The notes: generated from the sequence alone by a model not told the origin. A stretch of 64,000 nucleotides of DNA from Arcobacter sp. CECT 8983 (GCF_004118855.1 NZ_PDKF01000008.1:372001-436000); one strand, 5' to 3'. Positions 1-8,269 are shown, numbered from the stretch's first letter. Made by a program: numbers and translations.

Positions 1-146
1 TTTTTCATTATAGGTTATTTTAACTAAATATATTAATAAAAGTAAAAAAATAAAAATTAGTATAAAAACTTAATGATACATTCTGTTATATTTAAACTAA
101 TTTTAAGAAATGGAATAATACAATTTAATATTATAAGGAGCTTATT

Positions 147-806
147 ATGGAAGCTGTAGATTTAAAAACTAAAGCATTAGATACTTATTCTAATAATTTT
201 TCTAATCAGAAACAAGGTGGAAAAAGTCTTAGCAATGCTAATCCTTCAGAAGAACAAAAAAATAGTTCTATACATAATTCAGCTGTAAATGTTTCAATTT
301 CAATGGAGAGTATGAAAGTATTTTTAAATATCAAAAGTGTTGAGCTTTCTCAAGCTAATACAAATGCACAAAATGCATTAATGAATATAATAAATAATAC
401 TGAAATCTATGACTTTCTTTCTGGAAAAGAAATAGATGGAGGTTTTAGTCTTGCTTCAATTGGTTATGAGGGTAAACCTATTACTGAATTATCACCAGAT
501 GAAGCAAAAGAATTAGTTGCTGATGAAGGTTTTTTTGGAATAAATAAAACTTCTCAAAGAGTTAGTTCTTTTGTAATTGATCTTGCTGGAAATGATGTAG
601 AAGCATTAAAAGAAGCTAGAAAAGGTATTGTTCAAGGTTTTGAAGAGGCGGAAAAAATGTGGGGAGGAAAACTTCCTGATATCTCTTATGAAACACAAGA
701 AAAAACATTAGATATGATTGATAAGAAAATAGAAGAACTTCTTAAAACTGATACTCAAAAAGAGTTAGAAGAGGGTGATACTTCTAAAAAAGAAGAAGAT
801 CAATAG
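147..806 (+). CDS. Hypothetical protein of the 'hydrogenase-4 component G' / DUF5610-like group
   Basis: A 219-residue soluble protein with no signal peptide or membrane segment. The first ~50 residues are polar and low in complexity. The C-terminal half holds the pattern I recognise from this group: a helix, a phrase like 'DLAGNDVEALKEARKGI' and then 'GGKLPDIS' around residues 155-185. Databases often call such proteins hydrogenase-4 component G, but nothing hydrogenase-related is nearby, so that name should not be taken as function. ATG is preceded by AAGGAG, a good ribosome site. The 3' end overlaps the convergent DTW-domain gene by 7 bp. The tail is lysine/glutamate-rich. Coding is certain; the role is unknown and could be flagellum-related. 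Confidence 0.7.
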   Translation: MEAVDLKTKALDTYSNNFSNQKQGGKSLSNANPSEEQKNSSIHNSAVNVSISMESMKVFLNIKSVELSQANTNAQNALMNIINNTEIYDFLSGKEIDGGFSLASIGYEGKPITELSPDEAKELVADEGFFGINKTSQRVSSFVIDLAGNDVEALKEARKGIVQGFEEAEKMWGGKLPDISYETQEKTLDMIDKKIEELLKTDTQKELEEGDTSKKEEDQ

Positions 807-1453
807 GTTTTGTACCTAGGATCTTTTCTTCTTTCTGCCCATTGTATTTGATACTCAACCATCTTATTAAAAGGTTTAGTCATATTTTCTAAATCTTTGT
901 AAGATATATTTTCTAAACCATATTTATTTAATAAATTTATAATATATTGAGTAGATTCAATAGTAGATAAACAATATTCACTTGGTTGTTTTTTTATTTT
1001 AAACTCTGATATCTTTTTTACATCAAAACTTAACATTTTTAGATTTTGTAAGTTTTTACTCTCTTTAATCATTTTTTTAGAACAAGCCCACGTTGAATCA
1101 ATTATAAAAATAACTATATTCTTGTTTGAAGTGATTTTTTCTTTACTTAGATTTAGGCTTTTTTTACTAGGATATAATAAGTAGCAGTCATTATTTTTAT
1201 TTTCAAGTATTTTATTTATTTTTGTATGATTTGTAAAATCAATACCAATAAATAACTCTGAATTACATAAAGAATTTTTTGTAAATTGACCTGTTCCATT
1301 TTTTGTTTTTCTAAACTCTTTCGGATGCATAAGAATTATAAACTTAGTTTTTGTTTGTAATTTATTTATATATTTACACATGCAAGAACTTTTGGGTCTG
1401 TAGCAAGAATAACAAAATTCTCTTTGCTTAATAATTGTTTTTGCTTTATTCAT
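800..1453 (-). CDS. DTW domain protein, probable tRNA-uridine aminocarboxypropyltransferase
   Basis: A 217-residue protein of the DTW family, whose characterised members (TapT/TuaA) transfer the 3-amino-3-carboxypropyl group of S-adenosylmethionine to uridine in tRNA. An N-terminal cysteine cluster (CYSCYRPKSSCMC, residues ~14-26) should bind zinc. The family motif appears as DSTW near residue 118, preceded by hydrophobic beta-strand residues. A GTGQFTKNSL segment (~53) and a PSEYCLSTIES segment (~155) match the other conserved blocks. It stands alone, convergent with the upstream gene. The substrate position (for example U47 of tRNA) is inferred from the family. Confidence 0.85.
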   Translation of the reverse strand: MNKAKTIIKQREFCYSCYRPKSSCMCKYINKLQTKTKFIILMHPKEFRKTKNGTGQFTKNSLCNSELFIGIDFTNHTKINKILENKNNDCYLLYPSKKSLNLSKEKITSNKNIVIFIIDSTWACSKKMIKESKNLQNLKMLSFDVKKISEFKIKKQPSEYCLSTIESTQYIINLLNKYGLENISYKDLENMTKPFNKMVEYQIQWAERRKDPRYKTY

Positions 1454-1476
1454 TTTGTAATTTTACATAAATTTTA

Positions 1477-1509
1477 CTAAGTTTAGAGTTTTGAATTATT
1501 AAAACTTAG
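1477..1509. repeat. Inverted repeat CTAAGTTT-N17-AAACTTAG
   Basis: A perfect 8-bp inverted repeat with a 17-bp spacer lies in the divergent gap between the DTW gene and the MerR-type regulator gene. The spacing is close to what MerR dimers bind, but it sits more than 130 bp upstream of the regulator's start, so it could equally be a promoter-distal chance repeat. Confidence 0.3.
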
Positions 1510-1643
1510 ATAAAAATATTAAAAACTTGATTTATTAAGTAAAGATTTAATAGTAATGAAATCACTTATTTCTAGGATGTTTTACATCTATTAATTTCTT
1601 TTTAAATAAAATAATTTATAATTCGTTAAAAAAAGGATATTTA

Positions 1644-1982
1644 TTGGCTTTACTTGATAATTCTAAAGATGTTTTACCTTTAAGTAGTATTGCTGAGTTA
1701 TTAACTGCAAAAGTTAGAACACTTAAAATGTATGAAGATAAAGGTTTATTACCTGTTAAAAAAACTCAAAAAAAATTATATTCAATTAGTGATATAAAAA
1801 TTATTGCATTTGTTCATTATTTAGCAAGTGTTAAAAAAATAAATGCAAATGGTATTAAATATATTACTGAAATGTTGGAAAATAACATGGATGAGAAAAA
1901 TAGATCTGATTTCTTAGAATTAATAGAGCAAAGGTTAGAAAAACTTTCAGGAGTTGATATAACAGATGTAGAAGTTATATAA
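1644..1982 (+). CDS. Small MerR-family transcriptional regulator
   Basis: A 112-residue DNA-binding protein. The N-terminal winged helix-turn-helix of the MerR family spans residues ~10-75, with the diagnostic 'VRTLKMYEDKGLLP' stretch and a recognition wing following it. The rest is a short helix without cysteines, so no metal or redox sensing domain is visible. The start is a TTG preceded by AAAGGA at a good distance. It is shorter than classical MerR proteins and closer to HspR-like single-domain members. It is convergent with the HugZ-like gene (3 bp apart). The target is unknown. Confidence 0.8.
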   Translation: MALLDNSKDVLPLSSIAELLTAKVRTLKMYEDKGLLPVKKTQKKLYSISDIKIIAFVHYLASVKKINANGIKYITEMLENNMDEKNRSDFLELIEQRLEKLSGVDITDVEVI

Positions 1983-1985
1983 CTT

Positions 1986-2459
1986 CTACTTTTGATGACC
2001 CTTTAAATCTTTTCTATCAATAAGTTCAAATATATTATTTTTTTCAAGATTAAAAGCTTTTCCAAAACCTAAAATAGCTTCACCTTTTATAACTTCAAAT
2101 TCAAAAAAGCTAAAATCTTTCATATTTTTTAACATTGAAACTGTTTCTCCATGTTTGCTTTCAAATAAAGAGATTAGTTCTTTAAACTCTTCTGTATCAC
2201 GAGCTTGTTTTTTTGTTGTACATTGATAAACAACTCTTTTTCTTGCAAAAATATTTTCACACTCTTGTTCATCTTCAATAAAAAAAATAGAGCTATTTTT
2301 ATTTTTTGTTAGATTATGTGAGTGCTTAGCCATAGAGCTAAGATATACATAAAACTTATTGTCTTTTCGCACAAATGGAGCATAACTTGTAAAAGGTAAG
2401 TTATGCTCATCTAATGAAGAAATTACTAAACTCTGGAAGTTCTCTAGAAACTTTTTTAT
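1986..2459 (-). CDS. HugZ-like haem-binding/pyridoxamine-phosphate-oxidase-fold protein (non-canonical ATA start)
   Basis: A split-barrel protein of the HugZ/ChuZ group, which degrade haem to release iron. 'SSIFFIEDEQECENIFARKR' (~55-75 of the long form) matches this family, and the chain ends GHQK, like the C-terminal histidine that ligates haem in HugZ. The first canonical start is a GTG at 2372 with no ribosome site, but the frame stays open upstream and encodes family N-terminal residues (FLENFQSLVISSLDE, then PFTSYAPFV). The extended frame starts at ATA (2459-2457), which overlaps the TAA of the CNNM gene as ATAA, just behind AAAGGAG. The 157-residue form is therefore preferred; translation is probably coupled to the upstream gene. 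Confidence 0.7.
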   Translation of the reverse strand: MKKFLENFQSLVISSLDEHNLPFTSYAPFVRKDNKFYVYLSSMAKHSHNLTKNKNSSIFFIEDEQECENIFARKRVVYQCTTKKQARDTEEFKELISLFESKHGETVSMLKNMKDFSFFEFEVIKGEAILGFGKAFNLEKNNIFELIDRKDLKGHQK

Positions 2460-3505
2460 GCTCCTTTCGATGCTCTTTCCTTTCTTTTTGCTTTCATTTT
2501 ATTTAGTGCAAGTCTTCTCATATCTGCTGTTGTATCAAGCTCATCCATGATTTCTAAACCAAGAAGTGTTTCGATACAATCTTCTAAGGTAATAATACCT
2601 TCTGTTTGATCATAATTATCAAGAACAATAAACATATGTTCTTTTTTCTGAATAAACTTACTAAGTGCTTTTCCTACAGGAATATTCTCATTTAATGCAA
2701 AAACTGGTTTCATTATAGATTCCATTGTTGCATTTTTATCTCTAATTGCTTGTTTAAAAAGCTTTTTAGTAAGAACTACTCCTACAATGTTGTCAATTGT
2801 TTCATCGTATATTGGAACTCTTGAAAATTTGTAAGTTCTTTTGTCCTCTAATATATCTTTTATAATAGAGTCCTTATTGATTGCATACATAACTGATCTT
2901 GGTGTTAAAATATCTTTGATTTTAATATCATTTAATGATAGAGTATTTTCTATGATATCTGATTCTAAATCTCCAATAACACCTTCTTCTTCACTTAATA
3001 AAGTCGTGTGAATTAACTCTTCTCTTGATATTGAATCACTACTATCTTTTCCTTTTATCTTTTTAGTAACAAACTGAGTTGCTTTGATTATAGGAAAAGT
3101 TAATATTACAAAAAACTTAATAAATCTTGTTGCAAGGGGAGCTAATTGTTTCCAATAAACTGCACCAATTGTTTTAGGAATAATCTCTGCAAAAAATAAA
3201 ATGGCAAAAGTAAGAAGGATAGAAACTATCATCACTAATGTTTTATCACCACTAAATACATTTTGTGCTTGTACACCAATAGCAGTTGCACCTAAAGTAT
3301 TTGCAATAGTATTAAGAATTAAGATTGAAGCGATTGAACTATCTATATCTGTCTTTAGATTTTTAAGAAGTTTACCTGTTTCAGGATTTTTTTCTTCTAA
3401 AACTGAAATATAAGAAAAGTTAGTTGAAAGAATCACAGACTCTAAAACTGAACATAAAAAAGAAACGCCAATTACGGCTATAAAGAGGATTATTAAAAGT
3501 TCCAT
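2456..3505 (-). CDS. CNNM/DUF21 transmembrane protein with paired CBS domains (CorB/CorC-like)
   Basis: An inner-membrane protein of 349 residues. The DUF21/CNNM domain spans ~1-150 with hydrophobic helices at ~2-22, ~58-85, ~88-112 and ~120-140 and the conserved 'FAEIIPKTIG' phrase. A CBS pair (~190-310) opens with the family signature 'IMKP' / 'LTPRSVMYAI' type strands. Family members are linked to magnesium or cobalt homeostasis and haemolysin C-like proteins; here a divalent-cation transport or sensing role is inferred. The usual C-terminal CorC/HlyC domain is absent. ATG has AAAGG six bases upstream. A 20-codon leader ORF overlaps its start and the HugZ-like gene overlaps its stop, giving a coupled cluster. 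Confidence 0.85.
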   Translation of the reverse strand: MELLIILFIAVIGVSFLCSVLESVILSTNFSYISVLEEKNPETGKLLKNLKTDIDSSIASILILNTIANTLGATAIGVQAQNVFSGDKTLVMIVSILLTFAILFFAEIIPKTIGAVYWKQLAPLATRFIKFFVILTFPIIKATQFVTKKIKGKDSSDSISREELIHTTLLSEEEGVIGDLESDIIENTLSLNDIKIKDILTPRSVMYAINKDSIIKDILEDKRTYKFSRVPIYDETIDNIVGVVLTKKLFKQAIRDKNATMESIMKPVFALNENIPVGKALSKFIQKKEHMFIVLDNYDQTEGIITLEDCIETLLGLEIMDELDTTADMRRLALNKMKAKRKERASKGA

Positions 3506-3555
3506 TTTGAACCTTTAAAATGTAGTAAGCTACGCCTCTGGGAACTATCTTCCAA
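3493..3555 (-). CDS. Candidate 20-residue leader peptide overlapping the CNNM gene start
   Basis: A short frame starting TTG at 3555, six bases after a strong AAAGGAG site, runs 20 codons and stops (TAA) 11 bases inside the CNNM coding sequence in another frame. The peptide is basic in the middle (QRRS) and ends KWNF. Two small hairpins (GGAA-GATAG-TTCC and GTAG-CTTA-CTAC) lie within it. The arrangement resembles leader-peptide control of Mg2+ transporters such as MgtL in enteric bacteria, but no sequence homology is claimed. It could be a true regulatory uORF or simply a coupling device. Confidence 0.5.
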   Translation of the reverse strand: MEDSSQRRSLLHFKGSKWNF

Positions 3556-3624
3556 TAATTACTCCTTTGTTTGATTAAAATTAACAACATATAATACCAA
3601 ATTTTATCTTTAAAGTATTCTTTT

Positions 3625-3654
3625 TTGACAAAAATTTAAAAATTTAAGTATAAT
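3625..3654 (+). promoter_or_regulatory. Sigma-70 promoter TTGACA-N18-TATAAT
   Basis: A consensus -35 TTGACA (3625-3630) and -10 TATAAT (3649-3654) with an 18-bp spacer, followed by GAGGAGGT just before the ATG at 3681. This is one of the strongest promoter plus ribosome-site combinations in the window. Confidence 0.8.
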
Positions 3655-3680
3655 TAAATATAAGCAATGAGGAGGTAGTC

Positions 3681-4043
3681 ATGGAATATGGATTAATCCC
3701 GAAAATTGATCAAGCTGCTGAGAATAATCAAATTCTAATTCAGCAAGTTCAACCCTCTAATGAAATTGCAAAACTTAAAGAGGGTCACGAACCTAAAGAG
3801 GTTATTCTCGAAAAGCTTTCAAAAGTTAAAGAGAATGAAGAAGTATCTTCTATAAAAGAAGAAGTTAATGCTACACCTTATCAAGAAGTAGTGCTTACAA
3901 ATTTGAATTTTGGTTTTAATAATAAATCAAAAGATTTTTATGTAAAAGCTATAAGAGGTGAGGCTGAAAATCAGTATCCTACTGATGAAATGATGAGATT
4001 AAAAGCCTATTTAATCTCACAAGCAAAAGAAGAAACAGCATAA
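3681..4043 (+). CDS. Hypothetical protein with a FlaG-like C-terminus
   Basis: A 120-residue soluble, charged protein. The first ~80 residues are predicted flexible and glutamate/lysine-rich. The C-terminal ~40 residues ('LNFGFNNKSKDFYVKAI' followed by 'YPTDEMMRLKAYL') have the layout of FlaG proteins, where a strand pair is followed by an 'R-x-I-P-x-E-x-x-x-L' helix. The match is by eye and weak. A consensus promoter and GAGGAGGT site point to strong expression. It stands alone between a divergent and a convergent gene. A flagellar-filament accessory role is a guess; hypothetical is the safe label. Confidence 0.5.
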   Translation: MEYGLIPKIDQAAENNQILIQQVQPSNEIAKLKEGHEPKEVILEKLSKVKENEEVSSIKEEVNATPYQEVVLTNLNFGFNNKSKDFYVKAIRGEAENQYPTDEMMRLKAYLISQAKEETA

Positions 4044-4072
4044 GAAGCTGTATAAGCTTCAAGCTGTTTATT

Positions 4073-6886
4073 TTAAGAGTTTATCTCTTTATCTAAATAA
4101 TATCCTGTGTATGATTTTGTTTTTTTATGGTTTGCTGCTAACTCTTCAGGCGTACCTTCAGCAACAATTTCTCCACCTTTACTTCCACCTTCAGGACCCA
4201 TATCAATAATCCAATCAGAGTTTTTGATAATATCTAAGTTATGTTCAATAACTAATACAGAGTTTCCTACTTCAACTAAATGGTGTAATACTTTTGTAAG
4301 TCTATCAACATCAGCAAAGTGTAAACCTGTAGTTGGCTCATCTAGTACATAAAGAGTATTTCCTGTATCTTTTTTACTTAACTCTTTTGATAACTTAATT
4401 CTTTGAGCTTCCCCTCCTGAAAGAGTAACTGCATTTTGTCCTAAAGTAATATATCCAAGTCCCACATCTGAAAGTGTTTGTAATTTTGCTTTAATTTTAG
4501 GCACTTTTACAAAGAATTCTAAAGCTTCATCAACACTCATATTAAGTACATCTGAAATATTTTTCCCTTTGTAAAGGATTTCTAAAGTTTGAGCATTATA
4601 TCTTCTACCTTGACAGTCATCACATTTAACCATTATATCTGGTAAGAAGTGCATTTCTATTTTAATTTCACCTTCACCTTGACATTTCTCACATCTTCCA
4701 CCTTTTACGTTAAATGAGAATCTACCAATTTTATAACCTCTAAGGCTTGCTTCTTTAGTTTTAGAAAATAGTGTTCTAATTTCATCCATTAAACCTGTAT
4801 ATGTTGCAGGATTAGATCTTGGAGTTCTTCCAATAGGACTTTGGTCAAGATAAATTACTTTATCAAGTTTTTCTAAGCCTTCAATTTCTACTCCATCTAC
4901 TTTTTTAACTTTTTTTGCATGGTTTAATAACTCTTTTGCCACAGGAAGTAGAGTTTGTAAAATAAGTGAAGATTTACCAGAACCTGAAACCCCTGTAATT
5001 GATACAAGGTTTTTAAGTGGTAATTCTACATCTAGATTTTTAATATTATTGATATTTACATTCTTGATTTTTATAAAATCTTCTTGAGGTCTATTATGTA
5101 GATAATCAATTTTCTTTTTACCACTTACATATTGAGCAGTTAAAGTTTTAGCTTTATTCATTTGTTTTAATGTTCCAGCAAAAACAATTTCACCACCAAA
5201 TTTACCTGCGTTTGGACCAATATCTACAATAAAATCTGCTGCTTCAATAGTCTCTTTATCATGTTCTACAACAATAACAGTATTACCTTTTTCTTGTAAA
5301 GCTTTAAGTGTTTTAATAAGTTTATTTGTATCTCTTTCGTGTAGTCCAATAGATGGTTCATCAAGTACATACATAACTCCTGTAAGACCTGAACCAATTT
5401 GTGAGGCAACTCTAATTCTTTGAGCTTCTCCTCCTGAAATTGTTCTTGCATCTCGTCCAAGAGTAATATATCCTAATCCCACATCATGTAAAAAGAAAAT
5501 TCTTTCACGTATTTCTTTTAAAATAGGGGCTGAAATCATCTTTTCTTGGTCACTAAAATATTCAAAATTTTTGTCATCTTGGAAAAATTTATGTGCTTCT
5601 TCAATAGGTTTATTTATAACATCTGAAATTGTTTTATTTGCAACATATACACTTTGAGATGAAGGTTTAAGTCTATTTCCTCCACAATCAGAGCAAATCT
5701 TTTCTGTCATAAACTCAGCCATTTCTTTTTCATCTTTAATCATGTCATAGGCAATTTTTACAATACCTTCCCATTTTCTTGTTAGACTATGTCTTTTCCA
5801 TGTAAATTTTGCTTCTTCAACTCCACCATGTAAAATTGATTTTTGTTGATGTTCAGGTAATTCTTTAAATGGAATTGTAATATCAATGCCAGCACCTTCA
5901 CAATAGGCCATAAGCATTTTAAAATAGTAACCTTTATTAAAACCATAAATAATTTTAATAGCCCCATCCTCTACAGGTAGTTCCTCATTTATTACTTTTT
6001 TCATATCTAAAGCATATCTAATACCAAGGCCATCACAAGAAGAACAAGCTCCTTTAGGTGAGTTAAATGAAAATGATAAAGGTTCAAGTGGTTCAAAAGA
6101 TATTTTACAATCAAAACAAGCCATATGTTCAGAGTAGTGGATATGCTTATCAACTCCTACTTCTTCATGGTTCATTACTTCAACTTCAAGTTCTCCAAAA
6201 GACTCTTTTAAACCTTTTTCAACATCTTGTGCAATTCTATCTTTGTTTTCATCTTTTACTACAACTCTATCAATTACAACTTTGATTGTATGCATTTTAT
6301 TTTTTTCTAGCTCAATATCTTCATCAAGTCTAGCCATAACACCATCAATCATAGCTCTTACATAACCTTTACCTCTTAAAGATTCTAGTAAGTCTGCAAA
6401 AGTACCTTTTTTTCTGTTAATTAGTGGAGCTAAAATAACAATTTTTGAGTTGTCAGGTAGTTTTAGTACTTGTTCTATTACATCAGTTGCAGACATTTTT
6501 GAAATAGGCTCTCCACATTTATGACAGTGTTGTTTTCCAACTCTTGCATATAAAAGTCTAAAGTAATCATATACTTCAGTAATAGTTCCAACAGTAGACC
6601 TTGGATTTTTAGATGTAGTCTTTTGATCAATAGCAATTGCAGGTGTTAGTCCTTCAATTCTTTCAACATCTGGTTTTCCCACTTTATCTAAGAATTGTCT
6701 TGCATAAGCACTTAAAGATTCTATATATCTTCTTTGTCCTTCTGCATATAAAGTATCAAAAGCTAAAGTAGACTTACCAGAACCAGAAAGCCCTGTAAAA
6801 ACTACAAGTTTATTTTTCGGAATCTCTAAATTTATATTTTTTAAGTTATTTTCTTTGGCATTAAATATTTTGATTGTATCTTGCAT
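4073..6886 (-). CDS. uvrA: Excinuclease ABC subunit A
   Basis: Full-length (937 residues) damage-recognition ATPase of nucleotide excision repair, which loads UvrB on damaged DNA. Two ABC modules are visible: Walker A GLSGSGKS (~32) and GVSGSGKS (~630), signature motifs SGGEAQRIRVA and LSGGEAQRIKL, and Walker B regions ending VLDEPSIGLH and VLDEPTTGLH. Zinc-binding CxxC pairs occur at HCHKCGE (~120), CFDCK/CSSCDG (~255-280), CSDCGG (~405) and CEKCQGEG/CDDCQG (~735-760). It is monocistronic. The ATG at 6886 begins the usual 'IKIFNAKENNLKNI' N-terminus. Confidence 0.97.
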   Translation of the reverse strand: MQDTIKIFNAKENNLKNINLEIPKNKLVVFTGLSGSGKSTLAFDTLYAEGQRRYIESLSAYARQFLDKVGKPDVERIEGLTPAIAIDQKTTSKNPRSTVGTITEVYDYFRLLYARVGKQHCHKCGEPISKMSATDVIEQVLKLPDNSKIVILAPLINRKKGTFADLLESLRGKGYVRAMIDGVMARLDEDIELEKNKMHTIKVVIDRVVVKDENKDRIAQDVEKGLKESFGELEVEVMNHEEVGVDKHIHYSEHMACFDCKISFEPLEPLSFSFNSPKGACSSCDGLGIRYALDMKKVINEELPVEDGAIKIIYGFNKGYYFKMLMAYCEGAGIDITIPFKELPEHQQKSILHGGVEEAKFTWKRHSLTRKWEGIVKIAYDMIKDEKEMAEFMTEKICSDCGGNRLKPSSQSVYVANKTISDVINKPIEEAHKFFQDDKNFEYFSDQEKMISAPILKEIRERIFFLHDVGLGYITLGRDARTISGGEAQRIRVASQIGSGLTGVMYVLDEPSIGLHERDTNKLIKTLKALQEKGNTVIVVEHDKETIEAADFIVDIGPNAGKFGGEIVFAGTLKQMNKAKTLTAQYVSGKKKIDYLHNRPQEDFIKIKNVNINNIKNLDVELPLKNLVSITGVSGSGKSSLILQTLLPVAKELLNHAKKVKKVDGVEIEGLEKLDKVIYLDQSPIGRTPRSNPATYTGLMDEIRTLFSKTKEASLRGYKIGRFSFNVKGGRCEKCQGEGEIKIEMHFLPDIMVKCDDCQGRRYNAQTLEILYKGKNISDVLNMSVDEALEFFVKVPKIKAKLQTLSDVGLGYITLGQNAVTLSGGEAQRIKLSKELSKKDTGNTLYVLDEPTTGLHFADVDRLTKVLHHLVEVGNSVLVIEHNLDIIKNSDWIIDMGPEGGSKGGEIVAEGTPEELAANHKKTKSYTGYYLDKEINS

Positions 6887-6991
6887 AGTATTCCAATATT
6901 CATTAAATTTTAAATGGGCATTATACCAGATAAAGATGAAACTAAATATAGATAAAATATTAGTTTATTAAATTGTAATGTTATTTAATAT

Positions 6992-7546
6992 CTATTGATT
7001 AATAATCTTAATTATATGGTTTCTAATTTTATTAATATTCTTTAGTTTTGTATCTATTCCACCAAAAATATTAAAACTTGACAATTCCATACCACAAAAG
7101 TTTATAATCTGTTCTTTCCACATATTTTTATGTCTTCTATTTGCACCAGTTAATGCATAATAAAATTTTGGAGCTCCAGTTGTTGTAAATATTGTAACTT
7201 TTTTGTTTTTTAATAGTCCCACAGGTCTTGAGTTTTTGTATTTATATGCAAAGTTTGTAGAAAAATTCCAATCTATCCAATTTTTTAATATTGCAGGAAT
7301 TGATCCCCACCAATATGGAAATACAAATACTATTTCATCTGCTTTAGAAATTTTTTCTTGAAAATATGTTTTCTCTTTTGTTTTTTTATCTTCTAGTTGA
7401 TAAAAACCTTGTTGATATTCTGATTTATATAAATCAATAAATTCTACACTATTTTTTTTTGACATCTCCTCTTTGATAAGTGATGCAATGTAGTGGTTTA
7501 ATGATTTCTCATTTGGATGAGCTAGTATTACTAATATATTTTTCAT
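6992..7546 (-). CDS. NAD(P)H quinone dehydrogenase/flavodoxin-fold oxidoreductase (KefF/YwrO type)
   Basis: A 184-residue soluble protein of the flavodoxin_2 family, which uses FMN or FAD to reduce quinones with NAD(P)H. 'ILVILAHPNEKSLNHYIA' at the N-terminus and 'EIVFVFPYWWGSIPAILKNWID' (~90-112) are the flavin-binding blocks; 'TTTGAPKFYYA' (~140) is the third. It is divergent from a TetR regulator gene 90 bp away, with repeated palindromic operators in between, so it is very probably repressed by that regulator and induced by quinone, electrophile or drug stress. The specific substrate is not deducible. Confidence 0.85.
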   Translation of the reverse strand: MKNILVILAHPNEKSLNHYIASLIKEEMSKKNSVEFIDLYKSEYQQGFYQLEDKKTKEKTYFQEKISKADEIVFVFPYWWGSIPAILKNWIDWNFSTNFAYKYKNSRPVGLLKNKKVTIFTTTGAPKFYYALTGANRRHKNMWKEQIINFCGMELSSFNIFGGIDTKLKNINKIRNHIIKIINQ

Positions 7547-7566
7547 AATCGTCCTTTTGAATTTAA

Positions 7567-7607
7567 GTTAACGATGTTAACATAATGATGTTAACATTGT
7601 CAACATT
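7567..7607. promoter_or_regulatory. Repeated operator-like elements (GATGTTAACAT) in the divergent promoter
   Basis: GATGTTAACAT occurs twice, exactly 14 bp apart (7573-7583 and 7587-7597), each centred on the palindrome GTTAAC. A third GTTAAC sits at 7567 and a degenerate copy (TTGTCAACAT) at 7597-7606. Their placement between the oxidoreductase and TetR genes suggests a multi-dimer TetR-family operator regulating both. Confidence 0.65.
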
Positions 7608-7621
7608 GGAAAATAAACTTA

Positions 7622-7630
7622 TGATATAAT
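7622..7630 (+). promoter_or_regulatory. Extended -10 promoter of the TetR gene (TGATATAAT)
   Basis: TGATATAAT is a perfect extended -10 element. A start 7 bp downstream of it would fall on the A of the ATG at 7637, giving a leaderless mRNA; no Shine-Dalgarno-like bases precede that ATG. An alternative pair, TTGTCA (7597-7602) with TATGAT (7620-7625) at 17 bp, would give a leader of only a few bases. Confidence 0.5.
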
Positions 7631-7636
7631 ATCTTT

Positions 7637-8269
7637 ATGAAAAGAAGTAGTAATTTGAAGAAATCGTCAAAATATCACCACGGAAACTTAAAAGAAGAGA
7701 TGTTGCAGTTAGCATTAGAAACTATCTCAAAAGAAGGAATAGAAGTTCTTACTTTAAAATTTTTAAGTGATAAACTAAACACTTCAAGAAGTGCAATATA
7801 TAGACACTTCTCCTCAAAACAAGATTTAATACAAAATGTAATTGCTTATGGATTTAATCTTTTTGAAGAAACATTAATCCCAACATTAAATAAAAATAAT
7901 GGAACAGTTTTAGAAAGATTATCTGCAATGAGTGATTCTTATTTAGATTTTGCAATAAATAATCCAAATTTATATAGAGTTTTATTTGGTGAAAAATACC
8001 AAGATATAAGAGAAAATACTTGTACTCTTGCTGATAAGAATATAGAAGATAGTTTTACACTTTTAATAATGTTATTAGAAGAGGGGAAAGAAAAAGATAT
8101 TTTAAAAATAGAAAACTCTTTTTTACAAGCTCAAACAATACATGCTTTGATTCATGGAATAGCAATTTTATATATAGATGGACATATTAATATTAAGAAT
8201 AATATAAATGAGTTATATAAAATCTCTTTTGATTCATTACTTAATGGTATAAAAAAACAAAAAAATTAA
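7637..8269 (+). CDS. TetR/AcrR-family transcriptional repressor
   Basis: A 210-residue repressor. The N-terminal TetR helix-turn-helix spans ~12-65 and opens with the typical 'YHHGNLKEEMLQLALE', followed by 'LSDKLNTSRSAIYRHFSSKQDLI'. The C-terminal helical part (70-210) resembles the TetR_C 'WHG' ligand-binding group ('YRVLFGEKY', 'IHALIHGIAILYIDGH'). It is divergent from the flavodoxin-fold oxidoreductase and shares repeated GTTAAC operators with it, so local autoregulation is likely. There is no ribosome site before the ATG, suggesting leaderless translation. The ligand is unknown. Confidence 0.88.
   Translation: MKRSSNLKKSSKYHHGNLKEEMLQLALETISKEGIEVLTLKFLSDKLNTSRSAIYRHFSSKQDLIQNVIAYGFNLFEETLIPTLNKNNGTVLERLSAMSDSYLDFAINNPNLYRVLFGEKYQDIRENTCTLADKNIEDSFTLLIMLLEEGKEKDILKIENSFLQAQTIHALIHGIAILYIDGHINIKNNINELYKISFDSLLNGIKKQKN

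Noticed and set aside
1-8. Start of a minus-strand gene at the left edge (ATG at 8)
   Set aside because: Only two and a half codons are visible and there is no ribosome site; cannot be supported.
147-806. Hydrogenase component, as the usual database name suggests
   Set aside because: No hydrogenase genes are nearby and the name seems inherited; left as hypothetical.
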